A stretch of 62,374 nucleotides of DNA from NCBI GenBank assembly GCA_937927895.1, contig CALGKA010000073.1:1-62374 (forward strand). The letters are read 5' to 3'. Of the stretch, positions 36,604 to 46,725 are shown piece by piece (position 1 is the first letter of the stretch; every line of letters starts with the position of its first letter). Position numbers and translations under genes: made by a program. The notes beneath the pieces were generated by a model, which was not told where the DNA came from, made no database searches, and was given only the letters and a program-made list of their open reading frames with translations. Source of the stretch: an uncultured Granulosicoccaceae bacterium (GTDB taxonomy: Bacteria > Pseudomonadota > Gammaproteobacteria > Granulosicoccales > Granulosicoccaceae).

Positions 36604-37749
36604 TTAGTCATGCGATCTCAGGCTAACATGGCCAAACCAGCTCTTAATACTTTGGACGTAATCATCAATAGGCATCAGGAAGGAATCGTGGCCACTGATT
36701 GATTGAATAATGCTCGACGATACATTGCAATTTGCCAGCATCATTGCGTTGACAATCTCCTCTGAGCGTTCACTTGAGAAACGCCAGTCAGAGGTAAATG
36801 AAATAACCATTGCGCGGGCTTTAATACGCTCGAACGCGGTGACTAAGTTGTTGTCGTAGTCGCGTGCCGGGTCAAAGTAGTCAAGCGCTTTGGTCATTAG
36901 CAAATAAGTATTGGCGTCGAAACGATTAACAAACGCCGCGCCTTGATGGCGCAGATAGCTCTCTACCTGGAACTCTACACCGTAGTTGTAGTTAAGCTTC
37001 TCAGTGCGCAACTCACGGCCGAATTTTTCATGCATGGCATCTTCCGAAAGATACGTAATGTGGCCTAGCATGCGTGCCAATATCAGACCTTGTTTAGGGA
37101 CAGTGTCGTGATCGTAGTATCTGCCCTCATGGAATTCGGGGTCAGTGATAATCGCTTGGCGTGCTACCTCATTAAACGCAACGTTCTGTGCTGATAATTT
37201 TGGTGCTGATGCCACCAATAAAATGTGATCAACCAGATCCGGGTAGTCTATAGCCCATTGCAACCCTTGCATTGCCCCAAGGCTTCCGCCGGCAACAGCC
37301 GCCCAATGGTTAAGCCCTAAAAACTCCATTAGCATTTTTTGGCTTCTGACCCAATCTTTACAAGTCACTATCGGGAAGTCGGGGCCGTAGTGTTTATCGG
37401 TGGCAGGGTTAGTTGATAGTGGCCCGGTGCTGCCGCGGCAGCCGCCTATATTGTTAGAACAAACGACAAAAAAGCGATTGGTATCGATTGCTTTGCCGGG
37501 GCCAATGCAGCTATCCCACCAGCCTGGCTTTTTATCGTCTGGATGATGAATGCCTGCAGCATGATGGTCACCCGATAGCGCGTGACAAACCAGAATGGCA
37601 TTATTTTTCTCAGCGTTGAGCGTGCCGTAAGTCTCATAGATGAGCTCATGGCCTTTAAGCACTTGCCCGCAGTCAAGTTGCAAAGTGTCGATAAACCTTG
37701 CTAATTGTGGTGTGACTACACCGACTGATTGGGCTTCATTGGCTGACAT
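36604..37749 (-). CDS. metX: Homoserine O-acyltransferase MetX
   Basis: Alpha/beta-hydrolase-fold enzyme that acylates homoserine (acetyl or succinyl donor not decidable by eye) as the first committed step of methionine synthesis. The nucleophile Ser is in [15 protein letters not shown], the acid Asp in [11 protein letters not shown] and the His in [26 protein letters not shown] is the conserved acyl-pocket loop. The 381-residue length is normal. It is followed by metW. Confidence 0.95.
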   Translation of the reverse strand: MSANEAQSVGVVTPQLARFIDTLQLDCGQVLKGHELIYETYGTLNAEKNNAILVCHALSGDHHAAGIHHPDDKKPGWWDSCIGPGKAIDTNRFFVVCSNNIGGCRGSTGPLSTNPATDKHYGPDFPIVTCKDWVRSQKMLMEFLGLNHWAAVAGGSLGAMQGLQWAIDYPDLVDHILLVASAPKLSAQNVAFNEVARQAIITDPEFHEGRYYDHDTVPKQGLILARMLGHITYLSEDAMHEKFGRELRTEKLNYNYGVEFQVESYLRHQGAAFVNRFDANTYLLMTKALDYFDPARDYDNNLVTAFERIKARAMVISFTSDWRFSSERSEEIVNAMMLANCNVSSSIIQSISGHDSFLMPIDDYVQSIKSWFGHVSLRSHD

Positions 37750-37822
37750 GGTGGCTTAGTGTGCGGCAAGCGTATGATTGAGTCTATAGGGGTCAATCAT
37801 ACTTGTTTGGCTTAGTCAGGCT

Positions 37823-38353
37823 TTAACCGCCTAGCACTATTTTTATGAAGTATAAAATGATCATTGCCACTAACGGAGATAGATCAAGGCCGTTAAAGGG
37901 TGGAATGAATCGTTGAATAGGATTAAGAATAGGCGCGGTAACACTTTGTAGCACCCCTGACATCGCGTGCCCGCCAGGGCTTACCCAGCTTAAGATCACG
38001 CGTACTAATATGGAAATCAAAAACACATCTATAGCGGTTACCAGCACCCCTATTAGTGCTCGCGGTAATACCGCCGCCCACGAGTGGGCACCAAGCGCGG
38101 TGAGCAATACATACTTTACGAATAAAATAATAAACACTAAAACAAGTGCGGCGACATCATGACCACCAATACCAGGTATCACCTTACGCATGGGTAGCAA
38201 AAAGGGTGAAGTGGCTTTTGTGATGAGATCACCGATTGGGTTGGCGAAGCTCGCCCGAGTGTATTGCATGATGAATCTAAACATCACAATAAATGCCAGG
38301 ATATCGAAAATGGTGGTGATTAAAAAGTACAGGCCTTGATTTACGTTACCCAT
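37823..38353 (-). CDS. yggT: YggT family membrane protein
   Basis: Integral membrane protein of 176 residues with two YggT repeats, each having two membrane segments: FLITTIFDILAFIVMFRFIM and LVFIILFVKYVLLTAL in the first, LVTAIDVFLISILVRVILSW and LSPLVAMIILYFIKIVL in the second. The conserved NPIGDLI and LNPIQRFIPPFNGLDLSPL are visible. The function is poorly known; it is linked to osmotic tolerance and cell envelope. It overlaps proC by eight bases, the conserved yggS-proC-yggT arrangement. Confidence 0.92.
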   Translation of the reverse strand: MGNVNQGLYFLITTIFDILAFIVMFRFIMQYTRASFANPIGDLITKATSPFLLPMRKVIPGIGGHDVAALVLVFIILFVKYVLLTALGAHSWAAVLPRALIGVLVTAIDVFLISILVRVILSWVSPGGHAMSGVLQSVTAPILNPIQRFIPPFNGLDLSPLVAMIILYFIKIVLGG

Positions 38354-39173
38354 TGGAATCTCCGAGCTCTTTGCCTAATTCTTGTGCGCGTTCATTGGCT
38401 GCAGTCATGGCGCGCAACACTATTTGTTGTAGATTATCACTTTTAAAACTATTCAAAGCCGCTTCTGTAGTGCCTGCTGGTGAAGTGACATTTTGCCTTA
38501 GCTGACTGGGGCTAATGTCGCTTTCGTGCGCCATGGTGGCGGCACCAAGTGCGGTTTGCGTGGCAAATTTCACGGCTTGATCTTTATCAAGCCCAAGCGC
38601 TTCTGCGGCTTCTGCCATTTGTTCTATTAATAGGAAGAAGTATGCAGGCCCTGAGCCTGAAAGTGCTGTGATCGCATCAAGTTGTGTTTCATGTTCAACC
38701 CATGCGGTTATACCCACGGCGGCTAAGATATCTTCAGCGATTTTACGTTGTGCCTTTGTGACTTTGCTATCAGCATAAAGGCCTGTAGCGCCTTGTTGCA
38801 CAAGTGCCGGGGTGTTTGGCATGCACCTTACCATAGCAATATTGTTGTTAGTGCTATTGGCCCACTTCAGCATGTCGCGAGTCTGAGTGCCAGCGGCAAT
38901 AGACACCAACAGTTGCGCATTCAGATGCGGTGCCAGTTCAGTTAAAACGGCTTTCATCATTTGTGGTTTAACGGCAAGTACCACGACATCAGCTTGAGTC
39001 ACAGCATGTGCATTGTTTTCAGCAACCACCACATTCCACTTTGAAGCGGCGATGTCGGTCGACGCAGTCGTGGGGTCCGCTACGACAATATTTTGCTTTG
39101 CAAAACCGCTCGCGACAAGGCCCCCTATTATGCTCTGCGCCATATTGCCGCAGCCGATAAACGCTATCTTCAC
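38346..39173 (-). CDS. proC: Pyrroline-5-carboxylate reductase
   Basis: NADPH-dependent last enzyme of proline synthesis, 275 residues. Rossmann start MKIAFIGCGNMAQSIIGGL, VVLAVKPQMMKAVL, MVRCMPNTPALVQQGATGL and the catalytic-dimer region AITALSGSGPAYFFLLIEQM with SPAGTTEAAL are all present. It overlaps yggT and follows tal by 53 bp. Confidence 0.96.
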   Translation of the reverse strand: MKIAFIGCGNMAQSIIGGLVASGFAKQNIVVADPTTASTDIAASKWNVVVAENNAHAVTQADVVVLAVKPQMMKAVLTELAPHLNAQLLVSIAAGTQTRDMLKWANSTNNNIAMVRCMPNTPALVQQGATGLYADSKVTKAQRKIAEDILAAVGITAWVEHETQLDAITALSGSGPAYFFLLIEQMAEAAEALGLDKDQAVKFATQTALGAATMAHESDISPSQLRQNVTSPAGTTEAALNSFKSDNLQQIVLRAMTAANERAQELGKELGDSNG

Positions 39174-39226
39174 TGGTTGTCTCTTTTATAAAATCGCTTG
39201 AAAATGCAAGGCGTACAAAGCTGTGC

Positions 39227-40348
39227 TTAGCTTCTGTACTTGCTACTTTCAGAATCTATGGCGCTCAAGAGCCGATCAAATGCTTCACTGAATGATGCCA
39301 CACCATCTGCTTCGAGCTTATTGGTGATCTCGGTTAGGTTAATGCCCATATCCGCGGCTTTGTCTAGTGTGGCTTGTGCCGCATCTAAGCCTGCTTCAAG
39401 GCGATTTTCAACCACGCCGTGATCACGGAACGCATCCATCGTTTTAGGTGGCACTGTGTTAACGGTATTGGGGCCCATTAACTCTTCTATGTAATAAACG
39501 TCACTGAAATCGGGGTTCTTAGTGCCAGTTGATGCCCACAGTAATCGTTGTGGAATGGCACCTTCGTCGGCTAATTTTTTAAACTGCGGGCTATTAAAAA
39601 TGTTTTGGTAGTAGCTGTAAGCCACTTTTGCATTGGCAATGGCCACTTGGCCTACCAGGCTTTTTGCAGCCTCCTGGTTACTGTGTGTTTCAAGCGCTTT
39701 ATCCACTGCGGAATCTACACGGCTGACAAAAAAGCTCGCCACTGAAGCTATTTTATTGATCGGTTGCTTGTCGGCTAAGCGCCGTTCTAGACCGCGCACA
39801 TAGGCTTGCACAATTTCTTTATAACGTTCAACAGAGAATAACAGTGTCACATTAACGCTAATCCCACGAGCCGTGAGCTCTTCGAAGGCTTTTACCCCTT
39901 TTTTGGTACCAGGCACTTTGATCATGACATTATCGCGATTCAATAAGCCGTGCAGTTCAATGGCCTCCGCGATAGTGCCTTCTGTGTCGTGAGCAAGATT
40001 GGGTGAAACTTCAAGGCTTACCATGCCGTCGTCGCCACGGCTTTTTTCATAGACGGATTTAAATGCGTCTGCGGCGGTGCCGATATCAGCTACTGCTAGT
40101 CGCTTGAAGATATCCATCGCTGTGGCTGCCGGATTCTCTTTAACGATTGATTCAATTTCCGCATCGTACTCATTGGTGTTGGCAATCGCGTTTTCAAAGA
40201 TCGCCGGATTGGAAGTCATGCCCTGCAGCTGATCATCTTTTATATAGCGATCAAGATCACCGCTCTGAAACATGCTGCGCTGTATGTAGTCCAACCAGAG
40301 ACTCTGACCAATTTCTACGGCGGCAACGAGCGGGTTTGAATGAGCCAT
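39227..40348 (-). CDS. tal: Transaldolase
   Basis: A 373-residue class I transaldolase of the longer bacterial type, transferring dihydroxyacetone units between sugar phosphates in the pentose phosphate pathway. Seen: QSLWLDYIQRSMFQSGDL, the substrate loop LQGMTSNPAIFENAI, the Schiff-base Lys in VMIKVPGTKKGVKAFEEL, NVTLLFSVERY and LLWASTGTKNPDFSD. It lies inside the usual yggS-proC-yggT block, which is an uncommon insertion. Start ATG at 40346-40348. Confidence 0.95.
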   Translation of the reverse strand: MAHSNPLVAAVEIGQSLWLDYIQRSMFQSGDLDRYIKDDQLQGMTSNPAIFENAIANTNEYDAEIESIVKENPAATAMDIFKRLAVADIGTAADAFKSVYEKSRGDDGMVSLEVSPNLAHDTEGTIAEAIELHGLLNRDNVMIKVPGTKKGVKAFEELTARGISVNVTLLFSVERYKEIVQAYVRGLERRLADKQPINKIASVASFFVSRVDSAVDKALETHSNQEAAKSLVGQVAIANAKVAYSYYQNIFNSPQFKKLADEGAIPQRLLWASTGTKNPDFSDVYYIEELMGPNTVNTVPPKTMDAFRDHGVVENRLEAGLDAAQATLDKAADMGINLTEITNKLEADGVASFSEAFDRLLSAIDSESSKYRS

Positions 40349-40541
40349 GAGATTCCTTAAGCGTTAAAAGTGTTAAGAGGTAATAGTGCAATGATAGCTT
40401 TTTTTTGGATTGCAACGTAAATATTGCATTACTTCCGGTTACTAACAGATGTTTGGCGCAGGATTTCAAAAAATGGCGCACAGGGCATGCAGCGCTCGTC
40501 AGCCGGCCTGCAAGGTAAGTCAAAACGACAGCCCCCGGCAG

Positions 40542-40580
40542 GGTAAAAGAAGAGCCCGAGAGCCAAGGCCGCCACCGGGC
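40542..40580 (-). terminator. Possible terminator of yggS
   Basis: On the minus strand, directly after the yggS stop, GCCCG (40576-40580) pairs with CGGGC (40554-40558) around a long GC-rich loop and is followed by TCTTCTTTT. It would separate yggS from tal. The loop is long, so it is only moderately convincing. Confidence 0.4.
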
Positions 40581-40591
40581 ATAAAAAAGCC

Positions 40592-41293
40592 TCAGCGTTT
40601 GCCAAACACGGCGGTGCCGATTCTAACCATTGTAGACCCCTCAGCAATAGCGGCCTCCATATCACCAGACATACCCATAGATAATGTATCCACTTCCGGG
40701 TATTGCGCTTCTAATTGTCGATAGACGTTATGCAGCTCTGCAAATACCGCACGTTGTTGCGCAATGTCCTCGCGCGGTGCCGGTATTGTCATTATTCCGC
40801 GCAAGCGGAGGTTTTCTGCTGAATCTATAAATGCTGCCAATGCGTCGAGTTCAGCAATTGAGCATCCGGATTTAGTCTCTTCGTCATCGAGCTTTAATTG
40901 AATACAAACATTTAACGGTTGGGAATCTACGGGTCGATGCTCAGCCAGGCGGGTCGCGATCTTAAGCCGGTCGACACTTTGTACCCAATCGTAGTGGGCG
41001 GCCAAAGGGCGGGTTTTGTTTGATTGAATATGGCCGATATAATGCCAGATGAGGCCTAGTTCTTTGAGTTCAGTAATCTTTTCTATGCCTTCCTCGACAT
41101 AGTTTTCGCCAAACTCTATTTGTGCGGTGGCGGCAGCCTCACGGATCAGAGTCTGTGGCTTGGTTTTGCTTACTGCTAACAGTTGTACACTTCCAGGTTC
41201 GCGATCATACACAGCCTCAAGGCGTGCAATGTTGTCGCGAACGGCTTTGATATGTTCGGCTACGGAGCCTTCAGTTGGGTCAGAGGGGCACAT
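40592..41293 (-). CDS. yggS: YggS family pyridoxal-phosphate homeostasis protein
   Basis: PLP-binding TIM-barrel protein of 233 residues. The PLP lysine is in VQLLAVSKTKPQTLI; other family motifs are FGENYVEEGIEK, WHYIGHIQSNKTRPLA, VQSVDRLKIATRL and LSMGMSGDMEAAIAEGSTMVRIGTAVFG. It buffers free PLP in the cytoplasm. It is divergent from pilT, the order also seen in Pseudomonas. Confidence 0.95.
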   Translation of the reverse strand: MCPSDPTEGSVAEHIKAVRDNIARLEAVYDREPGSVQLLAVSKTKPQTLIREAAATAQIEFGENYVEEGIEKITELKELGLIWHYIGHIQSNKTRPLAAHYDWVQSVDRLKIATRLAEHRPVDSQPLNVCIQLKLDDEETKSGCSIAELDALAAFIDSAENLRLRGIMTIPAPREDIAQQRAVFAELHNVYRQLEAQYPEVDTLSMGMSGDMEAAIAEGSTMVRIGTAVFGKR

Positions 41294-41569
41294 TTAGATC
41301 CAAATGGTAGATGAAAAGGAATGTCACACTACACTAGCGGGTCGCATGCTGATTTGCATCTTTTGACGAATTGGCAAAATACTCAAAGTGCTTTTTTTGT
41401 TCAATTTGCTGGCTGGATCATCGTTCTTGATGCCTTAACCGCCATTTAGAGCCAAAGGATTGTCATACAAAGCTTAATAAATTCCTGCAACTAGTCGATA
41501 GGTTTCTATGCAGGCACGAATTTCAAACACGTGCAGATTGAATTTAACGAGAAACTCCGGGATCGATCA

Positions 41570-42607
41570 ATGGATATTTCACAGCTTCTGACTTTCAGCG
41601 TGAAAAATGGCGCATCAGATTTGCACTTGTCGGCAGAATTGCCTCCGATGATTCGTGTAGACGGTGACGTACGTCGAGTCAATGTGCCAGAGCTAGACGC
41701 AGGGCTTGTACAGTCCATGGTCTACGATGTCATGAACGACAAGCAACGCAAAGAATTTGAGAACGAGCTAGAGGTGGATTTCTCATTCGAACTCCCCGAT
41801 GTGGCACGCTTTCGTGTAAACGCATTTAATCATGAACGTGGCTGTGGTGCGGTTTTCAGAACCATTCCAAGTGAAGTTTTAACACTTGAGCAAATTGGCG
41901 CGCCACCGATTTTCCAACAGATCTCAGAATTTCCACGAGGTATCGTGCTGGTAACAGGGCCTACCGGTTCTGGTAAATCAACAACGCTTGCCGCAATGAT
42001 GGATTATAAAAACGAAACGGAGTTAGGTCATATCCTAACCATTGAAGATCCAATAGAATTTGTTCATCAGAGCAAGAAGTGCCTTGTTAACCAACGAGAA
42101 GTTCACAGAGATACCAAGGGCTTTGATGCGGCGTTAAGGTCTGCACTACGTGAAGATCCAGATACGATTCTGGTAGGTGAGATGCGTGACCAGGAAACCA
42201 TCTCTCTTGCGCTGACAGCCGCAGAAACCGGTCACTTAGTATTCGGCACCTTGCACACCAGTTCTGCTGCAAAGACCATTGACAGAATCATTGATGTATT
42301 CCCAGCTGGTGAAAAGCCAATGGTGCGTTCAATGTTATCCGAATCATTGAAAGCCGTTATTTCACAGACCCTTCTTAAGAAGGTCGGCGGTGGTCGAGTA
42401 GCGGCACATGAAATCATGATGGGTACACCTGCGATCAGAAACTTGATTCGCGAAGATAAGGTGGCGCAAATGTATTCAGCGATTCAAACCGGTGGTGCTG
42501 CAGGTATGCAAACCCTTGATCAAAACCTGAAAGAGCTGGTTCAAAAGGGATTGGTAAGTCTTGATGATGCTAAGAAGAAGGCGTCTAACCCAGAAACGCT
42601 TACATAA
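41570..42607 (+). CDS. pilT: Type IV pilus retraction ATPase PilT
   Basis: Hexameric motor driving pilus retraction, 345 residues from ATG 41570 (an upstream in-frame GTG at 41531 is unlikely). Seen: MDISQLLTFSVKNGASDLHL, Walker A TGPTGSGKSTTLAAMMDY, ILTIEDPIEFVHQSKK, Walker B LREDPDTILVGEMRDQET and the His box TGHLVFGTLHTSSA, then AAHEIMMGTPAIRNLIREDK, the PilT C-terminal motif. pilU follows 41 bp later, so they are co-transcribed. The pilus-building genes are elsewhere. Confidence 0.96.
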   Translation: MDISQLLTFSVKNGASDLHLSAELPPMIRVDGDVRRVNVPELDAGLVQSMVYDVMNDKQRKEFENELEVDFSFELPDVARFRVNAFNHERGCGAVFRTIPSEVLTLEQIGAPPIFQQISEFPRGIVLVTGPTGSGKSTTLAAMMDYKNETELGHILTIEDPIEFVHQSKKCLVNQREVHRDTKGFDAALRSALREDPDTILVGEMRDQETISLALTAAETGHLVFGTLHTSSAAKTIDRIIDVFPAGEKPMVRSMLSESLKAVISQTLLKKVGGGRVAAHEIMMGTPAIRNLIREDKVAQMYSAIQTGGAAGMQTLDQNLKELVQKGLVSLDDAKKKASNPETLT

Positions 42608-42648
42608 GCAGTAATTATATTTAAAGATCGCAAGGCGGTAGAGTAATA

Positions 42649-43809
42649 ATGGAAAACGATTCAGCTAAAAAGTACCTTGATAGCTTGTTGAACAAGATGC
42701 AGCAAGAAGGCGGATCTGATCTGTTCATCACTGCTGGTGCACCACCAAGCATGCGCTTACACGGCAAGATCACGCCGTTAACCGATAAGAAAATGACTCC
42801 AGAGCAGACAATGGCGTTGACCGTGTCTGTCATGGATGAAAAAGAACAGGAAGAATTCAGAACATCACGCGAGTGTAACTTCGCGATCAGTGTTCCAGAT
42901 GTTGCGCGCTTTCGTGTAAACGCATTTGTTCAGCGCGGTAGTGCGGGCATGGTTGTTCGAATCATTGGCTTTGAAGTGCCATCGCTTGAAAAACTAAACT
43001 TGCCGGAAGTACTAAAAGAAGTGGCCATGATCACACGTGGTTTGGTTATCTTTGTTGGTGGTACTGGTTCTGGTAAATCAACAAGTCTTGCGGCGCTCAT
43101 TGACTACCGCAACACCAATAGTAAAGGTCATATTATTACGATCGAAGACCCGGTAGAATTTGTGCATCAGCATAAAGGTTGTTTGGTGACACAGCGTGAA
43201 GTAGGTACCGATACAGTATCTTTTGAAGTGGCGTTGAAAAACACCCTGCGACAAGCACCAGATGTCATTCTAATTGGTGAGATTCGAGACGAGCACACCA
43301 TGGAGCATGCGATTGCGTTTGCTGAAACGGGTCACTTGTGTCTGGCTACGCTTCACGCCAACAATACCAACCAGGCAATGGATCGAATTATTAACTTCTT
43401 CCCTGAAGAACGCCATAACCAGCTGCTGCTGGATCTTTCATTAAACCTTAAAGCAGTTATCTCACAGCGTCTATTGGCTACTCCTAGTGGTGATGGTCGT
43501 CGTGCCGCGGTCGAGATACTACTTAACTCGCCGTTGATGTCTGACCTTATCAAGAAAGGTGAAGTTCACGAGATGAAAGAGCTTGTTAAGAAGTCAGGTG
43601 AGCAAGGCATGATCACATTTGATCAGGCGATATTTAAACTGATTAAATCTGGTGAGGTCACAATGGAAGAGGGCATGCGAAATGCTGACTCTGTAAACGA
43701 TCTTCGCTTAAGTCTTAAGCTTGCTGACGGTGTTAGCATGGACGCAGACGACGACGAAGGTGGTTTGTCACTCAAAGACGCAGACGACGATTCCTACAAA
43801 GTAGCGTAA
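42649..43809 (+). CDS. pilU: PilT-dependent retraction ATPase PilU
   Basis: PilT paralogue that assists retraction under load, 386 residues. Seen: GGSDLFITAGAPPSMRLHG, Walker A FVGGTGSGKSTSLAALIDY, ITIEDPVEFVHQHKGC, Walker B RQAPDVILIGEIRDEHTM and TGHLCLATLHANN. The C-terminal tail is acidic (SMDADDDEGGLSLKDADDDS), a little longer than usual. A strong bidirectional terminator follows. Confidence 0.96.
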   Translation: MENDSAKKYLDSLLNKMQQEGGSDLFITAGAPPSMRLHGKITPLTDKKMTPEQTMALTVSVMDEKEQEEFRTSRECNFAISVPDVARFRVNAFVQRGSAGMVVRIIGFEVPSLEKLNLPEVLKEVAMITRGLVIFVGGTGSGKSTSLAALIDYRNTNSKGHIITIEDPVEFVHQHKGCLVTQREVGTDTVSFEVALKNTLRQAPDVILIGEIRDEHTMEHAIAFAETGHLCLATLHANNTNQAMDRIINFFPEERHNQLLLDLSLNLKAVISQRLLATPSGDGRRAAVEILLNSPLMSDLIKKGEVHEMKELVKKSGEQGMITFDQAIFKLIKSGEVTMEEGMRNADSVNDLRLSLKLADGVSMDADDDEGGLSLKDADDDSYKVA

Positions 43810-43831
43810 AGCGCCGTTTTAGTTGCAAACT

Positions 43832-43860
43832 AAAAAGCCGGGCAATTGCCTGGCTTTTTT
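43832..43860. terminator. Bidirectional terminator between pilU and pyrC'
   Basis: AAAAAGCC-G-GGCAA and TTGCC-T-GGCTTTTTT form a nearly perfect hairpin with A-run and T-run on either side. It serves convergent pilU and the pyrC' gene. Confidence 0.85.
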
Positions 43861-43880
43861 GGTTTTAACGTGTTCGATTC

Positions 43881-45161
43881 TTAGCTGCTCGTCGTATAAA
43901 TCGTTTTACCGTTCACTACTGTCAGTTCAACTTGGCCGCGAAAATCCCACCCTGCATAAGGGTTGTTCTTGCCAGAGCTAAGCATGTTATCAGGTGAAAA
44001 CTCCCAGTCGGATTCTGCGTCAATAATGCAAAGATCGGCTGGTGCGCCAACTTCAATTTTGCCCTGAGGTAGGCCAAAGCATCGTGCGGGGCCTGCGGTT
44101 ACGCGCTCAATTAATGTTTGCACGCTAATATCGGTTTCTTCAGAGAGCTTAAACAGTAAGCCTGTGAAGCTATCGAGTGATGATAAACCCGGTTGGCTCT
44201 CTGCAAAGGGCAAAAGCTTGGCGTCAAGCTCATGCGGTGCATGGTTAGAGCAAATTGCATCCAGTACACCAGAGGCTATACCTTCACGCAGTGCCTCACG
44301 ATCCTGGTAAGATCGAAACGGTGGTGAAGCATGGCAAAAGCTATTGAAGTCGCTGGTATCCATCTCTGTTAGAAACAAATGATCAATGCCAACATCTGCG
44401 GTGACGGCAATGTTATCTTTTTTAGCCTGGCTTACTAAGTTGACACCGCGCTGTGTAGATAACCTGGAAAAATGCACCTTAGCACCAGTTTGATAGCACA
44501 GCTCTATCAGCTGCGATAACGCCACTGTTTCAGCCGCAGAAGGAATGCCGGGCATGCCAAGCCTCAACGATACCGAGCCCTCATGCGCCACTCCGCCAGA
44601 CAGCCAAGGGTCTTGTGGTGCGATAATTAAATGCAGATTAAAGCCCGCGCTGTATTCCATTACGCGTCGCAGTACCTGGTTATCACTTATTGGGTTGTCC
44701 CCGTTGCTAAAGGCAATGCAACCTGAATCAAACAGTATTTGCATTTCACTTAAGTGTTCGCCTGCAAGCCCTGAAGTCAGTGCGCCTATTGGTAGTACTT
44801 TTACCCCAATGGCAGCGGCCGCACGGCGTTTGATTAACTCAACAGTGCCCGGTTCATCAATGATCGGGTCTGTGTCTGGTGAGCAAAATAATGTAGTAAT
44901 GCCGTTTTTAGCAGCTGCCAGGGTTTCACTGGCAATGGTGGCGGCTTTTTCAAAACCAGGCTCACGTAATCTGGCGTAGCAATCAATTAAGCCTGGTAGT
45001 AATAAGTGATTACCTGCATCAATAGTGTGTTCTGAACTTGGTTGATCATTTGAGTTGCCGACGTGCGTGATAAGGCCGTCGGTATATTGCACGGTGCCTT
45101 GTTGTACTTCTTTTTGCTCTGCATCAAAGTAACGGCAGTTAACAATAGAGGTGCTGCTCAT
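43881..45161 (-). CDS. pyrC': Dihydroorotase-like protein PyrC' (inactive type, ATCase partner)
   Basis: A 426-residue amidohydrolase-fold protein beside pyrB. In active dihydroorotases the metal site reads D-x-H-x-H; here it is D60-C-Y62-A-R64-LREPG, so both histidines are lost. Other catalytic positions are changed as well: the region normally HAED reads IAPQDP, the HVST-type strand reads [11 protein letters not shown], and the catalytic Asp of TDHAPH is Asn (ICSNHAPH). In Pseudomonas such PyrC' chains are structural, non-catalytic partners of aspartate transcarbamoylase. The start overlaps pyrB by four bases, fitting a stoichiometric complex. An active dihydroorotase should be encoded elsewhere. 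Confidence 0.92.
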   Translation of the reverse strand: MSSTSIVNCRYFDAEQKEVQQGTVQYTDGLITHVGNSNDQPSSEHTIDAGNHLLLPGLIDCYARLREPGFEKAATIASETLAAAKNGITTLFCSPDTDPIIDEPGTVELIKRRAAAAIGVKVLPIGALTSGLAGEHLSEMQILFDSGCIAFSNGDNPISDNQVLRRVMEYSAGFNLHLIIAPQDPWLSGGVAHEGSVSLRLGMPGIPSAAETVALSQLIELCYQTGAKVHFSRLSTQRGVNLVSQAKKDNIAVTADVGIDHLFLTEMDTSDFNSFCHASPPFRSYQDREALREGIASGVLDAICSNHAPHELDAKLLPFAESQPGLSSLDSFTGLLFKLSEETDISVQTLIERVTAGPARCFGLPQGKIEVGAPADLCIIDAESDWEFSPDNMLSSGKNNPYAGWDFRGQVELTVVNGKTIYTTSS

Positions 45162-46219
45162 GATCGCGCCTCCGGCTTAGCGTGTGCTTCTGCAAGTGAT
45201 CTTTCTATGTTACCCATAGTGATTGACATAATCGCCATACGTACTGCAATACCACCTGTGACCTGTTCAAGAATGATCGACTGTGGTCCATCGGCTACTG
45301 ATGCTTCTATTTCAACACCGCGGTTGGTGGGTCCCGGGTGCATAACGATGGCATCCGGTTTTGCTAGCTGCATACGGCGTTCTGTTAAACCAAAGCTTCG
45401 GTAGTATTCATCTTCAGTCGATAATAACGCTGATCGCATGCGTTCTTTTTGTAGCCGCAAGCCTATAACGACATCAGCTCCAACCAGTGCATCATCAAGA
45501 TCGTGTCGCACATGAACGCCAAGTTCTTGCATTTGCTGCGGTAAAAGTGTCTTTGGCCCTACTGCAGTGATATTGCCGCAACCAAGAATATTGAGTGCAT
45601 GAATCTGTGAGCGAGCAACCCGTGAGTGCAGAATATCGCCAACAATAACCACCTTAAGGTTTGCAAAGTCTCCTTTGTTGCGACGAATAGCAAACATGTC
45701 AAGCACGGCTTGGGTCGGGTGTGAGTGTTGTCCGTCACCGGCGTTAATTACCCCAATATGCGGTTCAACGTGGCTTGCTATAAAGTGAGCCGCTCCTGAA
45801 GAAGAGTGCCTAACCACAAACATATCGCATTGCATCGCTTGCAGGTTTCTTAAAGTGTCTAGTAGCGTTTCACCTTTGGTTACTGCGGATACATTTACGT
45901 TAATGTTGAGCACATCTGCAGACAAACGTTTTGCTGCCAGTTCGAATGTGGTTCTGGTGCGCGTGCTGTTTTCAAAAAATAAGTTAGCCACTGTTTTGCC
46001 GCGTAACAGCGGTACTTTTTTTGCGGCTTTATCGTTAACACCTACAAAGCTTTCTGCTGTGTCTAATATTTCAACCAGGCGTTCGCGTTTAAGCCCTTCA
46101 ATGGTTAGAAAATGTTTGATTTCACCGCTTTCGGTTAGTTGAATATCGCTCTGATGGGATTTCATTGTGTCAGGTTTTTTAATGGCGAGGTGTGCGCCTG
46201 AGTCTTGAGTGTTTGTCAT
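45158..46219 (-). CDS. pyrB: Aspartate carbamoyltransferase catalytic chain
   Basis: Catalyses carbamoyl phosphate plus aspartate to carbamoyl aspartate, the first committed step of pyrimidine synthesis. Seen: [20 protein letters not shown] (carbamoyl phosphate site), [32 protein letters not shown] and [13 protein letters not shown]. The 353-residue chain has an N-terminal extension of roughly 30 residues, as in class A Pseudomonas enzymes where the extension takes part in nucleotide control. It lies between pyrR and pyrC' with four-base overlaps at both ends. Confidence 0.96.
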   Translation of the reverse strand: MTNTQDSGAHLAIKKPDTMKSHQSDIQLTESGEIKHFLTIEGLKRERLVEILDTAESFVGVNDKAAKKVPLLRGKTVANLFFENSTRTRTTFELAAKRLSADVLNINVNVSAVTKGETLLDTLRNLQAMQCDMFVVRHSSSGAAHFIASHVEPHIGVINAGDGQHSHPTQAVLDMFAIRRNKGDFANLKVVIVGDILHSRVARSQIHALNILGCGNITAVGPKTLLPQQMQELGVHVRHDLDDALVGADVVIGLRLQKERMRSALLSTEDEYYRSFGLTERRMQLAKPDAIVMHPGPTNRGVEIEASVADGPQSIILEQVTGGIAVRMAIMSITMGNIERSLAEAHAKPEARS

Positions 46220-46725
46220 CGCTGAAAAATCTCCAGGCTCATGTCGCCGCGTAACTTCACCTGATGGCTGTCGGGTAAGTCCATGCTGCGGCCAACGACA
46301 TCGGCACTGATCGGTAGTTCACGGCCCCGGCGATCAATCAATGTGGCCAGTACGATTTTTTCAGGCCGCCCGTAATCAAATATTTCATTCATGGCAGCGC
46401 GTATGGTGCGACCGCTGTATAAAACATCGTCTACCAGAATAATGGTTTGATCTTCCACTGAAAACGGCGTTTTTGAAGCACCTACCTGTGGGTGCAGGCC
46501 AATGCGGCTGAAGTCGTCGCGGTAGAAAGAGATATTCAGCTCACCGGCTTCTTCGGTTAGATTGAGTTCTTCGTGTAACTGCTTAGCCACCAGAACCCCA
46601 CCTGTCTTTATGCCCAACATTTTGGCCGATTGATAATCACTGCCAAGCTGTAGTTTTAGAGATTCTGCCATTTGCCGGATCATATTTTCGACCCCGGCTG
46701 GATTAATTTTCTCGAGTAGGGTCAT
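46216..46725 (-). CDS. pyrR: Bifunctional pyr operon regulator / uracil phosphoribosyltransferase PyrR
   Basis: PRTase-fold protein of 169 residues. The PRPP loop is [18 protein letters not shown], and [28 protein letters not shown] and [17 protein letters not shown] are typical of PyrR. It heads pyrR-pyrB-pyrC'. In Pseudomonas PyrR influences transcription of this operon. It overlaps ruvX by 23 bases at its start. Confidence 0.93.
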   Translation of the reverse strand: MTLLEKINPAGVENMIRQMAESLKLQLGSDYQSAKMLGIKTGGVLVAKQLHEELNLTEEAGELNISFYRDDFSRIGLHPQVGASKTPFSVEDQTIILVDDVLYSGRTIRAAMNEIFDYGRPEKIVLATLIDRRGRELPISADVVGRSMDLPDSHQVKLRGDMSLEIFQR

